From positions 62,001 through 126,000 of the forward strand of contig DUSX01000009.1 in the NCBI GenBank assembly GCA_012842395.1: 64,000 bases of DNA. Direction: 5' to 3'. Origin of the DNA: Bacillota bacterium. GTDB taxonomy: Bacteria > Bacillota > SHA-98 > UBA4971. A program made the position numbers and the translations under genes. The notes below the pieces were generated by a model. That model was not told the origin of the DNA. It ran no database searches and was given only the letters and a program-made list of their open reading frames with translations. Below are positions 16,853 to 26,139 of the stretch, one piece after another. How positions within the stretch are numbered: position 1 is the first letter of the stretch; each line of letters starts with the position of its first letter.

Positions 16853-18891
16853 ATGGCATCATAGCGAGGATATTCAAGGGATCCGGCGCGCAGCAGGCAG
16901 CACCGCGGGGCGCTGCTGAGGACGAGCTTCAGAGGCAGGTTTCGGCGCTCATGGGCGTTCTCGCCCACATTTACGGCGCCGACAAGCTGGTGCTCAAGGC
17001 GGGGAAGCTGGAAGCGCTGGAGCTCATGAAGTCCGCGGCCCTGCGCGATCGGGTCATCGCCCTGCAGCGGCTCGTGTTCGACGACCCCACTATCGAGGAG
17101 ATCCCCCAAGGGAAAGACATACACGACGTGATAAGCGAAGTCGAGGACGAGATCGCGGACATCCTTGCCAGGCGCGAGGTGGAGGGCAGGCTCGAGAAGC
17201 GCATCGCGGAGCGGATGCGCAAGAAACAAGAAGAGTACGTGCGCGAGGTCAAGATGCAGGTTCTCAAGGAAGAGGGACCTGCCGACAACGCGCACACGTT
17301 GAAAAAGTACGCGGAGCTCGAGAAGCTCGAGACGAGGAAGCTCGCGAAGTCCGCTATGGAGCTCCTGAAGCCGCGACGCCTCAGCGAGGTGGTCGGCCAG
17401 GAACGTGCGATCCAGGCCCTCCTCTCCAAGATCGCATCGCCCTTCCCGCAACACGTGATACTTTACGGGCCGCCGGGGGTCGGCAAGACCACAGTGGCGC
17501 GGCTGGTCCTGGAAGAGGCGAAGAGGCTCAAGTTCACGCCTTTTGCAAGGAACGCGAAGTTCGTGGAAGTCGACGGTGCGACGCTCCGCTGGGACCCTCG
17601 CGAAGTCACGAACCCCCTCCTGGGATCGGTGCACGACCCCATCTACCAAGGGGCAAGGCGCGACCTGGCGGAGACTGGAGTGCCCGAGCCGAAGCTCGGC
17701 CTCGTGACGGAGGCGCACGGGGGAGTCCTCTTCATCGACGAGATAGGAGAAATGGATCCCATCCTCCTCAACAAGCTCCTCAAGGTGCTGGAGGACAAGA
17801 GGGTGTACTTCGACTCGTCGTACTATGACCCGCAGGACCCGCACGTGCCGAAGTACATCAAGAAGCTCTTCGAGGACGGCGCTCCGGCCGATTTTGTCCT
17901 GATCGGGGCGACGACTCGAGATCCCTCGACCATAAACCCGGCCATCAGGTCGAGGACGGCCGAGGTGTACTTCGAGCCACTGACATGCGCGCACATCAAG
18001 CAGATCGTGGAGGACGCGGCACGCCGCATGAAAGTCACGCTTGAGCCCGGCGTCGCCGATATAATCAGCGACTATACCATCGAGGGGCGAAAGGCGACTG
18101 CCATACTGGCAGACGCGATGGGTCTCGCGGTGTACCGGGCCGGCGAGAGGCCTCGCAAGCTCACGGTCACGGTGGAACATGTGCTGGAGGTCATAAGGAG
18201 CGCCCGAATGACGCCCTTCGTTCTCGTGAAGGCCCAGGATCGCGCGGAGGTCGGGCACGTGTTCGGCCTCGGCGTGAGCGACTTTGTGGGCACGGTCATC
18301 GAGATGGAGGCCATAGCCTTCCCTGCCCGCGAGGGCGGCAAGGGCACCATCAGGTTCAACGACACCGCGGGGAGCATGGCCAAGGACTCCGTGTTCAATG
18401 CGGCGTCGGTCTTCAGGAAGGTGACCGGGCGCGACCTCGCAGACTACGACGTGCACGTGAACGTGGTGGGCGGGGGGCTCATAGACGGTCCGTCCGCTGG
18501 GAGCGCGATACTCGTGGCCATCCTCAGCGCCGTCACCGGGACGCCTGTAAGGCAGGATGTGGCGATCACGGGTGAGATATCCATCCAGGGCAAGGTGAAG
18601 GGCGTTGGGGGCGTCTTCGAGAAGATCTATGGCGCACGCCAAGCGGGCATGAAAAAGGTTATCGTCCCGCAGGAGAACGCGAAAGACGTTCCGCCGGACC
18701 TGCGGGGTATAGAGGTAGTGCCAGTCGAGCGAATCGAGGACGTGATCGCCCACGTTTTCGAGGGCGGCGCGCTGAAGCCTCCCGAGGAGTGGGAGGGCCG
18801 GGACGCGCCGTTTTCCCGGAGCGCAGCGACCGTCCAGGGCTCCAGCTCCAGCGAGGAGGGGCACGCGGCATCGCCCGCGCAGGCACTCTAG
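16849..18891 (+). CDS. lonC: Sporulation-associated ATP-dependent protease LonC
   Basis: A 680-residue Lon-family protease of the LonB/LonC type, lacking the long LonA substrate-binding domain. An N-terminal helical region (about 1-160) leads into an AAA+ domain with Walker A GPPGVGKT near residues 207-214 and Walker B VLFIDEIGEMD. The C-terminal protease domain has the catalytic serine in DGPSAGSA (about Ser549) and the lysine in GGVFEKIYGA (about Lys592). LonC is restricted to some endospore formers. ATG overlaps the rplI stop (ATGA). Its placement between rplI and dnaB is typical. Confidence 0.88.
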   Translation: MNGIIARIFKGSGAQQAAPRGAAEDELQRQVSALMGVLAHIYGADKLVLKAGKLEALELMKSAALRDRVIALQRLVFDDPTIEEIPQGKDIHDVISEVEDEIADILARREVEGRLEKRIAERMRKKQEEYVREVKMQVLKEEGPADNAHTLKKYAELEKLETRKLAKSAMELLKPRRLSEVVGQERAIQALLSKIASPFPQHVILYGPPGVGKTTVARLVLEEAKRLKFTPFARNAKFVEVDGATLRWDPREVTNPLLGSVHDPIYQGARRDLAETGVPEPKLGLVTEAHGGVLFIDEIGEMDPILLNKLLKVLEDKRVYFDSSYYDPQDPHVPKYIKKLFEDGAPADFVLIGATTRDPSTINPAIRSRTAEVYFEPLTCAHIKQIVEDAARRMKVTLEPGVADIISDYTIEGRKATAILADAMGLAVYRAGERPRKLTVTVEHVLEVIRSARMTPFVLVKAQDRAEVGHVFGLGVSDFVGTVIEMEAIAFPAREGGKGTIRFNDTAGSMAKDSVFNAASVFRKVTGRDLADYDVHVNVVGGGLIDGPSAGSAILVAILSAVTGTPVRQDVAITGEISIQGKVKGVGGVFEKIYGARQAGMKKVIVPQENAKDVPPDLRGIEVVPVERIEDVIAHVFEGGALKPPEEWEGRDAPFSRSAATVQGSSSSEEGHAASPAQAL

Positions 18892-19318
18892 CGACGGGCG
18901 ACGGCGAGACGCATTGAGCGCCGCGTCGGCGGTCGAGAGGTCCTGCTGGCGCAAGCCTGCTTCTGACAGGCGGGCGCATCCTGCCCGGGCCCGGGTGGTG
19001 AGCGGCGGGGGCGCGGCGCGCGGGCACGGCGGGGTGGACGGCGCAGGCACAGGGCGCGAGCGTGGGGTGCGCGATTCTGAGCGCGCCCGCGGGTCCCGGC
19101 GCGCTCCGCTCGGGTAATGGGGAGCTGTCGGGCTGGGGCTGCGCGCCGTTGCGCGCACTAGGGCTTGGCCATATCGGCGCCTGAATTGTGGCAATAATAC
19201 TACTTGGGAAGGTTGGGAGAGGGGACCACCCCTTCCCAGGACGGTTGTCCGTGCGCGGCCAATAGTGCGGCCGGTAGCACGGGACACGCGGGTTATTTGC
19301 ACGGGAGGTAAGAACCGC
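18892..19318 (+). other. lonC-dnaB intergenic region with a hairpin
   Basis: No convincing gene. A hairpin with 8-base arms TGGGAAGG (19205-19212) and CCTTCCCA (19231-19238) lacks a T-run. AT-rich caataatac at 19192-19200 could be part of a dnaB promoter but no well-spaced -35 box is visible. Confidence 0.4.
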
Positions 19319-20671
19319 ATGGAGGCAGCAGTTGGGCTGGAGCGCGTGCCGCCTCAGAACACCGAGGCGGAACAGGCAACTATTGGCTCCATGCTTCTCG
19401 AGAGAGACGCAATCGTCAAGGCGCTCGACATCGTGGGCGCAGAAGACTTTTACAAGGATGCCCACAGGGTCATCTTCGAGACCATCGTCAACATGTATGA
19501 TAGAGGCGAACCCATCGACCTGGTGACGGTCACGGAGGAGCTCCGCAAACACGGGGCGCTCGAGAAGGTCGGGGGCGTATCGTACATAACGACCCTCGCG
19601 GGCGTGGTGCCCACTGCGGCGAACGTTGAGTACTACGCCAGGATAGTTAAGGAAAAGTCCCTTTACCGCGCCCTCGTCAGGGCGGGGACGACGATAGCGT
19701 CCCTCGGCTACGAGGGAACTGAGGACGTCGAGCTCGCGCTGGACCAGGCGGAGCAGATGATCTTCTCCCTCTCGCAGCAGCGCGGCAGGCAGGGCGTGGC
19801 GGACATAAAGGCCGTCCTAGTTGATACGTTCGAGCGCATCGAGAAGCTGTATGAAAGCAAGGGCAAGATCACGGGCGTCCCGACGGGGTTTACGGATCTC
19901 GATGCGATGCTCACGGGGTTGCAGCCGTCGGACCTCATCATCATCGCAGCGAGGCCGTCCATGGGGAAGACGAGCTTCGCCCTGAACATCGCCGCCCATG
20001 CCGCACTGAACGAGAAGATACCCGTGATCATCTTCAGCCTCGAGATGTCCCGGGAGCAGCTGGCGATGCGTCTGCTCTCCGCCGAGGCGAAAGTGGACGG
20101 GCAGAGACTGCGCAGGGGCCAGCTCGTGGACGAGGACTGGAAGCGGCTTTCATACGGTCTCGGACGGTTGAGCGAGGCTCCCATCTTCATCGACGACAGC
20201 CCCTCCATGACCGCCCTCGACATCAGGGCGAAGGCGCGGCGGCTCAAGGCGGAGCACGGATTGGGGCTCGTGGTCATAGACTACCTGCAGCTCGTCCAAG
20301 GGCGCGGGCGCGCGGAGAGCAGGCAGCAGGAGATAGCCGAGATCACGCGTTCCCTAAAGTCTCTCGCCCGTGAGCTGAAGGTGCCCGTGGTTGCACTTGC
20401 CCAGCTCAGCCGGGCGGTAGAGGCTGCGGCGGAGCGCCGGCCCTTGCTGAGCCATCTCAAGGAGAGCGGCGAGATCGAAACTTCCGCGGACGTGGTGGCG
20501 TTCATCTACCGGGAGGATTACTACAACAAGAACACGCAGAAGAAGAACATAGCCGAGATCATCGTTGCTAAGCAACGGAACGGGCCGACCGGCTCAGTCG
20601 AACTCATGTGGCACAAAGAGTACACGCGCTTCGAGAACCTCGAACGCGTCGGGCGTCCGACGTCCGCCTGA
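19319..20671 (+). CDS. dnaB: Replicative DNA helicase DnaB
   Basis: A 450-residue hexameric helicase (DnaC in Bacillus naming). The N-terminal domain starts VPPQNTEAEQATIGSMLL. The RecA-like domain has AARPSMGKTSFALN (Walker A, near residue 215), FSLEMSREQLAMRLL, and VVIDYLQLVQGRG (Walker B). The C-terminus has IAKQRNGPTG-type sequence (IVAKQRNGPTGSVEL). ATG 19319 follows gggaggta. No intein or unusual insertion is seen. Confidence 0.97.
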   Translation: MEAAVGLERVPPQNTEAEQATIGSMLLERDAIVKALDIVGAEDFYKDAHRVIFETIVNMYDRGEPIDLVTVTEELRKHGALEKVGGVSYITTLAGVVPTAANVEYYARIVKEKSLYRALVRAGTTIASLGYEGTEDVELALDQAEQMIFSLSQQRGRQGVADIKAVLVDTFERIEKLYESKGKITGVPTGFTDLDAMLTGLQPSDLIIIAARPSMGKTSFALNIAAHAALNEKIPVIIFSLEMSREQLAMRLLSAEAKVDGQRLRRGQLVDEDWKRLSYGLGRLSEAPIFIDDSPSMTALDIRAKARRLKAEHGLGLVVIDYLQLVQGRGRAESRQQEIAEITRSLKSLARELKVPVVALAQLSRAVEAAAERRPLLSHLKESGEIETSADVVAFIYREDYYNKNTQKKNIAEIIVAKQRNGPTGSVELMWHKEYTRFENLERVGRPTSA

Positions 20672-20844
20672 CATATTTGACACAACCGCGTCGCCTTGGG
20701 TCGCCTTGGCCCAAGCTTTAGCGTCATACGCGCCGTGCGCCAGGGGGAACCTAACAAAACAGGCGTGGGGCCGCGCGGGGCGAGGCCTGAGCAGCCGCGG
20801 CCTTGGGGCGGCCCAGGGAGAGCGATCAAGGGAGGTGGGCCCTC

Positions 20845-22128
20845 GTGCCCGCAGTAGCCGTCGTGGGAGCCCAGTGGGGCGATGAAGGAAAAGGAAAAGT
20901 GACCGACCTTCTGGCCGGCCGCGCGGATGTGGTCGCGCGCTATTCGGGAGGCAACAACGCCGGCCACACGGTGCAGATAGATGGCGAGATCTTCAGGTTG
21001 AAGCTGATCCCTTCCGGTATCTTCTATCCCGGCAAGATAAACGTCATCGGCAACGGGGTGGTAGTCGATCCCGCCTGGCTCGTGGAGGAGATGGACTACC
21101 TGGAAGGGAAGGGTATCAGCCTCGCGGGCCTCAGGATCAGTGAGAAGGCTCATGTCATCATGCCGTACCATATCCTCATAGAAAAGCTGGAGGAAGAGGA
21201 GAAGGGCGCCGCCCGCATCGGGTCCACCGGGAGGGGCATAGGGCCGGCATACACGGACAAGGTTGCGAGGCTCGGCATAAGGATCGTGGACCTCGTGGAC
21301 AGGGATGCTCTTTCTCGGAGGCTGGATGTCGTCCTTCCCATCAAGAACAAGGTGATCGAGCGGGTATACGGTGCAAAGGGCTTCGACAAGGATGAGCTCA
21401 TGGAGTGGGCTTTGAAGCCTGCTGCGCGCATAAAGCCGCACGTCACCGACACCTCCGCCCTGCTGAACGACGCCATTGACAGCGGCAAGAACGTGCTTTT
21501 CGAGGGCGCGCAGGGCACGATGCTCGATGTGGATCACGGCACGTATCCATTCGTGACCTCGTCGTCGCCCACCGCTGGCGGCATCGCGCCGGGCACCGGA
21601 GTCGGCCCGAGAAAGATCACAAAGGTCATCGGCGTCACGAAGGCCTACACCAGCCGTGTCGGTGCGGGCCCAATGCCGACTGAGCTCAAGGATGAGACAG
21701 GGGACAGGCTGCGCGAGCGCGGCCAGGAGTACGGCACGGTCACAGGGCGTCCGAGGCGGTGTGGGTGGCTCGACGCTGTCATCGTGCGCTACGCGGCACG
21801 TGTGAACGGCCTCGACGGCATCGCCGTCACGCACCTCGACACGCTCTCCGGCTTTCCCAAAGTGCGGATATGCACGGCGTACAGGTATCGCGGCGATGTC
21901 CTGCGCGATTTCCCCGCGAACCAGAGCGTCTTCGCCGAGTGTGAGCCTGTGTACGAAGACCTGCCCGGCTGGCCTGAAGGCTCGTGCACCGTCCAACGAT
22001 ATGAAGACCTCCCTGCGGCAGCCAAAGCCTACCTGACGCGCGTAACAGAGCTGGTGGGTGTGCCGGTGCTCATCGTCTCCACGGGCAGGGAGAGGACCGA
22101 GACACTCGTTCTCGGGGAGATCTTCTGA
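20845..22128 (+). CDS. purA: Adenylosuccinate synthetase
   Basis: A 427-residue enzyme that joins IMP and aspartate using GTP, in AMP synthesis. The N-terminal GTP loop is VVGAQWGDEGKGKVTDLL, followed by RYSGGNNAGHTV; LFEGAQGTMLDVDHGTYPFVTSS and GVTKAYTSRVGAGPMPTEL are signature segments. The GTG at 20845 follows aagggaggtg. Position after dnaB is standard in Firmicutes. Confidence 0.97.
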   Translation: MPAVAVVGAQWGDEGKGKVTDLLAGRADVVARYSGGNNAGHTVQIDGEIFRLKLIPSGIFYPGKINVIGNGVVVDPAWLVEEMDYLEGKGISLAGLRISEKAHVIMPYHILIEKLEEEEKGAARIGSTGRGIGPAYTDKVARLGIRIVDLVDRDALSRRLDVVLPIKNKVIERVYGAKGFDKDELMEWALKPAARIKPHVTDTSALLNDAIDSGKNVLFEGAQGTMLDVDHGTYPFVTSSSPTAGGIAPGTGVGPRKITKVIGVTKAYTSRVGAGPMPTELKDETGDRLRERGQEYGTVTGRPRRCGWLDAVIVRYAARVNGLDGIAVTHLDTLSGFPKVRICTAYRYRGDVLRDFPANQSVFAECEPVYEDLPGWPEGSCTVQRYEDLPAAAKAYLTRVTELVGVPVLIVSTGRERTETLVLGEIF

Positions 22129-22160
22129 TAAGCGAGACGATAAATAAGCGAGAGCGCGGT

Positions 22161-22200
22161 GGCCGCCGGCGCCAGCCAAGGTCGCTGGCGGCCGCCGCAG
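22161..22200. terminator. GC-rich hairpin between convergent purA and ferritin genes
   Basis: A 7-base stem cgccagc/gctggcg (22170-22176 and 22184-22190) with further GC-rich flanks. There is no T-run, so it may be a bidirectional attenuating hairpin rather than a classic terminator. Confidence 0.35.
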
Positions 22201-22249
22201 GCGCCCCGCGCTCGACGGCTGTCAAGTGCCCGCTCTTGTCTGCGCTCGC

Positions 22250-22741
22250 CTACAGCTGGCTCGCCCGTCTGATCCCGAGGGCCTTCTCCAGGTCTATGGC
22301 GTGGTTCTGCTCCACCAAGACGATGTTGCGGATCTTTTGAGCGGCGTCGTACAGGCCGACAGCTTCAAGCTGCTGGATGCGGGTGAGGTACCGCCCTATG
22401 GCGTCGTATTCGGCCTGGAGATCTTGGGTGATCATGGTCGCGTTGTCGGGCGACGTCGCGCGGTCGGCGACCTCGACAGTAGGCACGCCCCCGAGATACT
22501 GGACGAGGTCTGACACGATCACGCTATGCTCGTGCTCGTCCTGGGCGTGTTGCAACTCTTCCTGAATCACCGCCACGTATTCTGGCCCGGTCAGCATGCT
22601 TGCGTGTTGGATGTACTGGATCATGGCGGCGTATTCCCACATGAGGTCCAGGTTGAGCCCGGCTATGATCTCGTCCCGGTCCCGCGCCGGGATCCTGTAG
22701 GGTGGCTGGAGATACGCGCGATCCTCGCGCTCCCCGGTCAT
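22250..22741 (-). CDS. Ferritin-like diiron protein (bacterioferritin-like)
   Basis: A 163-residue four-helix bundle protein. The expected diiron ligands are visible: Glu in LMWEYAAMIQY, EELQHAQDEHEH (ExxH), Glu in AEYDAIGRYL and VEQNHAIDL (ExxH). This suits iron storage, peroxide detoxification or a ferritin-like oxidase; no haem-ligand methionine can be assigned with confidence. ATG 22741 follows gggaggtgag. It is monocistronic and convergent with purA. Confidence 0.8.
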   Translation of the reverse strand: MTGEREDRAYLQPPYRIPARDRDEIIAGLNLDLMWEYAAMIQYIQHASMLTGPEYVAVIQEELQHAQDEHEHSVIVSDLVQYLGGVPTVEVADRATSPDNATMITQDLQAEYDAIGRYLTRIQQLEAVGLYDAAQKIRNIVLVEQNHAIDLEKALGIRRASQL

Positions 22742-22938
22742 GTGACTCACCTCCCGATGCGTCCTGAGCGTCATCTTGGCGTGGCTCCATCAACACACTC
22801 TATGCACCGGCAGCCGATACTGTACCGGTCGACTCCACGCCACGGCACGGTCGTAGGCGGGCTTTCGACGGCGCTGTGGGAGGAAAACGGGTCGCTACGG
22901 CGAAGACATGGTGCCAAATGAGGAGCTGAGCAGGTAGC

Positions 22939-23742
22939 ATGGCACGCACTCGAGAAAAGGGCCAGGGAGAGGGCAACCGGTCGCTCGCTGCGTTCGCGCG
23001 AGGGGCGAGGCTTGCGGTTCCCGTGGTCATGGGGTACGCGCCCGTTGGCCTCGCGTACGGGGTGATAGCACGCCAGTCAGGGCTGTCGCCCGCGGAAGCG
23101 GTGCTCATGTCGGTTCTGGTGTATGCAGGATCCGCGCAGTTCATCGCGTGCGGCCTGATATCGTCGGGAGCTGCGGCGGCCGGGGTGGTGGGCACGACTC
23201 TTCTCGTGAACCTGCGGCACGTGCTCTACAGCATGTCCCTTCTGCCTAGGGTGAGGCATTTGTCCCAGAGTTTGCTGGCGCTGGTGGCGTTCGGGATAAC
23301 GGATGAAACCTACGGGGTCGCGATCGGCGCCTTTCCCCCGGACGAGCGTGCGGACTGGAGGGAGGTCGCCGGGCTCAATTTGGTCTCATACGCTGCCTGG
23401 GTTGCGACGTCGCTCGGCGGAGCGGTGCTCGGAGAAAGGGTGGGGGACGGTGCGAGGCTGGGGATGGATTTCGCCCTTCCGGCGATGTTCATCGGCCTCC
23501 TCGTGATGCAGCTGAGGAACCGCATAGCGCTGCTCGTGGCCGGGGTAGCGGGCGTGGTCGCCGTCGCCGTGGCGGCAAGCCCGTTCGACCGGTGGGCCAC
23601 GGTGATCGCGACCGTGGTTGCTGCCTCTGTTGGAACGGTCCTGGAGGCGACGGGCCGAGGCGGTGCAAGCGGTAACCCCTCACAAGGGGACGGGCGACCG
23701 AGCGCAGGGCCAGGGCGCGCAGCCGGGCGGCTGCGCGATTAG
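22939..23742 (+). CDS. azlC: Branched-chain amino acid exporter large subunit AzlC
   Basis: A 267-residue membrane protein of the AzlC family: PVVMGYAPVGLAYGVIARQSGLSPAEA and VYAGSAQFIACGLI are characteristic, and NLRHVLYSMSLLP is the conserved loop. It works with the small AzlD subunit encoded next to export branched-chain amino acids or analogues. The C-terminal 25 residues are low-complexity and polar. Confidence 0.9.
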   Translation: MARTREKGQGEGNRSLAAFARGARLAVPVVMGYAPVGLAYGVIARQSGLSPAEAVLMSVLVYAGSAQFIACGLISSGAAAAGVVGTTLLVNLRHVLYSMSLLPRVRHLSQSLLALVAFGITDETYGVAIGAFPPDERADWREVAGLNLVSYAAWVATSLGGAVLGERVGDGARLGMDFALPAMFIGLLVMQLRNRIALLVAGVAGVVAVAVAASPFDRWATVIATVVAASVGTVLEATGRGGASGNPSQGDGRPSAGPGRAAGRLRD

Positions 23743-23756
23743 GCGGTGAGGACGAC

Positions 23757-24092
23757 TTGAGCGTGAGGATCTCCATACTGGCGATCGTGGGCGGGATGTT
23801 CGCGGTGACGTATCTGTCCCGCGCCCTGCCGCTCGTGACGTTATCTCGCAGGCAGATGCCGCTGTGGCTCAAGACGTGGCTCGTGTACGTGGGGCCAGCG
23901 GTGCTCGCGGCGCTCGCCGCGCAGAGCATCCTTGTGAGCGGTGGCAAGCTCGCGTTCGGCAAGGAGAACGTGTACCTCATCGCCTCGGTGCCCACGATAA
24001 TCGTGGCGGCACGCACCAAGGGCCTGCTGCTTCCCGTCGTGGTTGGCGTGGGCTGCGTCATGATCCTGAGGGCTATGGGTGTAGCTGGCTAA
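23757..24092 (+). CDS. azlD: Branched-chain amino acid exporter small subunit AzlD
   Basis: A 111-residue protein with about four helices: MFAVTYLSRALPLVTLSRRQMPLWLKTWLVYVGPAVLAAL is the AzlD pattern. The TTG at 23757 follows ggtgagg; a GTG at 23763 is an alternative. It lies 14 bases after azlC and is presumably co-translated. Confidence 0.85.
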   Translation: MSVRISILAIVGGMFAVTYLSRALPLVTLSRRQMPLWLKTWLVYVGPAVLAALAAQSILVSGGKLAFGKENVYLIASVPTIIVAARTKGLLLPVVVGVGCVMILRAMGVAG

Positions 24093-24152
24093 AGGCGGGG
24101 CGAGGCAGCCTCACGGGCATACCAGAAAGGATCGGCGCATTTCCGGATCGGG

Positions 24153-24908
24153 CTAACGCGCGAAACGATGGAGGCCCGCCTTCCGGGCGAGCCGCACGGC
24201 CTCCTCATACTCCCGCGCCGTTATCGGGCGGTCCAGCGGAGGATGCTCGCGGGCGCGGTACTCGGGGCGATATTGCGACATGATGTTGATGTACGTGTCG
24301 CGCGAGATCTCGTCCGCAATGAACTTGACGATCTCGGCGGTCCCCGCGAGCCCTCCCGGGAGGACCAGGTGGCGCACGAGAAGACCCCGCCAGGCAATGC
24401 CGTCCTCGTCGATCCACAGATCTCCTACCTGGCGGTGCATTTCCTTGAGGGCCGCCTTGACCACCTTGGGGTAGTCCGGCACGTGCGAATACCGCAGGCC
24501 TATATCGGGATCGGCGTATTTCACGTCGGGCATGTAGATGTCGACGACCCCATCGAGGAGCCTGAGAGCGGAGACCGATTCGTAGCCGCCGCAGTTGTAC
24601 ACGAGCGGAACCTCGAGGCCGCGCTCACATGCGGCGACGAGGGCCGCCAGAATATGTGGCATGTAGTGCGTGGGCGTCACGAGGTTGATATTGTGGCACC
24701 TCATGTCTTGCAGCTCTATCATCATGTCTGCAAGCTCCGATATTGAGACAGTGCGCCCTAAGCGCATCTGGCTTATGTCCCAGTTCTGGCAGAAGACGCA
24801 GCGGAGATTGCATCCGGTAAAGAAGATCGTGCCCGATCCATGGGTGCCGACGAGAGGCTCCTCCTCGCCGAAGTGCGGGCCGTAGCAAGAAGGAATAGGC
24901 CGCGCCAA
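24153..24908 (-). CDS. PflX-like radical SAM protein, short N-terminus
   Basis: A radical SAM protein of the COG1313/PflX (PflA-like) family. It has GSGTIFFTGCNLRCVFCQN (CX3CX2C), NINLVTPTHYMPHI, YMPDVKYADPDI and VRHLVLPGGLAGT. Family members usually begin with a cysteine-rich segment (CxxCP..C) of about 35 residues before the GEE..SG segment; here no ATG or GTG is found in frame near the right place. A TTG at 24908 gives 251 residues but lacks a ribosome site. The frame stays open further upstream, but that overlaps the divergent gene at 24966. Start uncertain; possibly 5'-eroded. Confidence 0.7.
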   Translation of the reverse strand: MARPIPSCYGPHFGEEEPLVGTHGSGTIFFTGCNLRCVFCQNWDISQMRLGRTVSISELADMMIELQDMRCHNINLVTPTHYMPHILAALVAACERGLEVPLVYNCGGYESVSALRLLDGVVDIYMPDVKYADPDIGLRYSHVPDYPKVVKAALKEMHRQVGDLWIDEDGIAWRGLLVRHLVLPGGLAGTAEIVKFIADEISRDTYINIMSQYRPEYRAREHPPLDRPITAREYEEAVRLARKAGLHRFAR

Positions 24909-24965
24909 GTCAAATAGATGCGTTCGAGGCGAGCAACGCAACGATCCATGGGAGGAGGAGCCACG

Positions 24966-25448
24966 ATGGCAGGTGCTGGGGCAGGTGCTGGTGTTGACGT
25001 CGGCAGGCTTGCCGTGTCGTACTTCGACGGTGGGTTCAATTGCGCAGAGGCCACGCTCAAGGCTGTGTGCGAGGCCCTCGGGCTGGACCACGAGCGGATC
25101 CCGGCCATGGCGACGGCTTTCGGAGGCGGGATAGGTCGCAGGGGCTACACGTGCGGGGCCGTGAGCGGCGCAGCGGTGGCTGTCGGCTTGATGATGGGCC
25201 GCATGCGCGCGCAAGACCCAAAGGACCCTTCGTACAACACCGTAGGGCGTTTCGTCGACGACTTCGTTAAGGAGTTCGGGACCCTCATGTGCAGGGATAT
25301 CTCGGGCGTGGACTTCCTGACCGAGGAGGGGCAGAGGAAATACAAGGAATACGCCCACTCAGAAAGGTGCTGCCCGGCTGTGCAGTTCGCGGCACGCAGG
25401 ATATGCGACCTTTTAAAGGCCGGAGTCGCCGACACTGGCGGCCGCTGA
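24966..25448 (+). CDS. C_GCAxxG_C_C family protein
   Basis: A 160-residue protein of the family named for its cysteine pattern: FNCAEATLKAVCEALG, GGGIGRRGYTCGAVSGA, LMCRDI and RCCPAVQF. These cysteines suggest metal or Fe-S binding; the family is often found near redox genes and is uncharacterised. The N-terminus has an Ala-Gly repeat (MAGAGAGAG). ATG 24966 follows ggaggaggag. It is divergent from the PflX-like gene. Confidence 0.85.
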   Translation: MAGAGAGAGVDVGRLAVSYFDGGFNCAEATLKAVCEALGLDHERIPAMATAFGGGIGRRGYTCGAVSGAAVAVGLMMGRMRAQDPKDPSYNTVGRFVDDFVKEFGTLMCRDISGVDFLTEEGQRKYKEYAHSERCCPAVQFAARRICDLLKAGVADTGGR

Positions 25449-25539
25449 GGAAGCTCAGAGACGAAGCTCAGAGACCTCACGGCACCATAGCCAAACGGGA
25501 CGGCATCTAGCGCGCGAACGAACATCTGGGGTACAAAAA

Positions 25540-25614
25540 TGGAGCGGATGACGGGATTCGAACCCGCGATCCTCGGCTTGGGAAGCCGATGCTCTACCGC
25601 TGAGCCACATCCGC
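25540..25614 (-). tRNA. tRNA-Gly (anticodon CCC)
   Basis: A complete cloverleaf on the minus strand with a 7-base acceptor stem gcggatg/catccgc, the D-arm gctcagcggtagagc, anticodon loop ttcccaa, T-loop ttcgaat and an encoded CCA at 25540-25542. Confidence 0.96.
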
Positions 25615-25669
25615 TCGTAAGAGTTGCGAATTTTACTTGTCGTTAGGCGACATCCTGCCGCCCATCCTT

Positions 25670-25698
25670 AGTATACGTCGCCCGCCTGCCCGAGTCAA
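25670..25698 (-). promoter_or_regulatory. Promoter of tRNA-Gly
   Basis: On the minus strand TTGACT (25698-25693) and TATACT (25675-25670) are 17 bases apart, about 55 bases upstream of the mature tRNA. Confidence 0.7.
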
Positions 25699-25752
25699 CT
25701 CACCACTCAACGAAGCCGTGGCGCGCGTGCAGGGCTAGGAACGAGCCAAAAG

Positions 25753-25829
25753 TGGTGGTCGCTGCTGGACTCGAACCAGCGACCTCTACGATGTGAGCGT
25801 AGCGCTCTAACCAACTGAGCTAAGCGACC
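25753..25829 (-). tRNA. tRNA-Val (anticodon CAC)
   Basis: A complete cloverleaf with acceptor stem ggtcgct/agcgacc, anticodon stem-loop ctacg-ctcacat-cgtag, T-loop ttcgagt, discriminator A and encoded CCA. Confidence 0.96.
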
Positions 25830-25874
25830 ACTTCAACCACATGACCGTGCCGTCGACTCTGTCGGCGCACTGTC

Positions 25875-25903
25875 ATTATACCCCAAGACGCCATGAAAGG
25901 CAA
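25875..25903 (-). promoter_or_regulatory. Promoter of tRNA-Val
   Basis: On the minus strand TTGCCT (25903-25898) and a perfect TATAAT (25880-25875) are 17 bases apart, about 45 bases upstream of the tRNA. Confidence 0.75.
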
Positions 25904-25999
25904 GAGGGGCTTCGAGCCTTGAGCGTCGCCTGCGCGGGTGTGCCCGGCGGCGGCCCCTCCCTTGCCGTCCACATTGCCATCGATCACGTACAAAACAAA

Positions 26000-26075
26000 T
26001 GGCGCTCCCAGCGGAATTCGAATCCGCGTCGCCGCCTTGAAAGGGCGGTGTCCTAGGCCCCTAGACGATGGGAGC
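26000..26075 (-). tRNA. tRNA-Glu (anticodon TTC)
   Basis: A complete cloverleaf with acceptor stem gctccca/tgggagc, anticodon stem-loop ccgcc-ctttcaa-ggcgg, T-loop ttcgaat and encoded CCA. The D-arm begins gtctagg as in other glutamate tRNAs. Confidence 0.95.
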
Positions 26076-26139
26076 GCGAGCTCTATTCTCCATAGAGACT
26101 GCGGTTCGTGATCCACCGGCACTTCCGGCGGCATTTCGT

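Noticed and set aside
16762-19320. An 852-codon open frame on the minus strand
   Set aside because: It is antisense to lonC, shows His/Arg-rich shadow composition and no domain; high GC keeps antisense frames open.
20521-22179. A 552-codon open frame on the minus strand
   Set aside because: Antisense to purA and the end of dnaB, without recognisable motifs or ribosome site.
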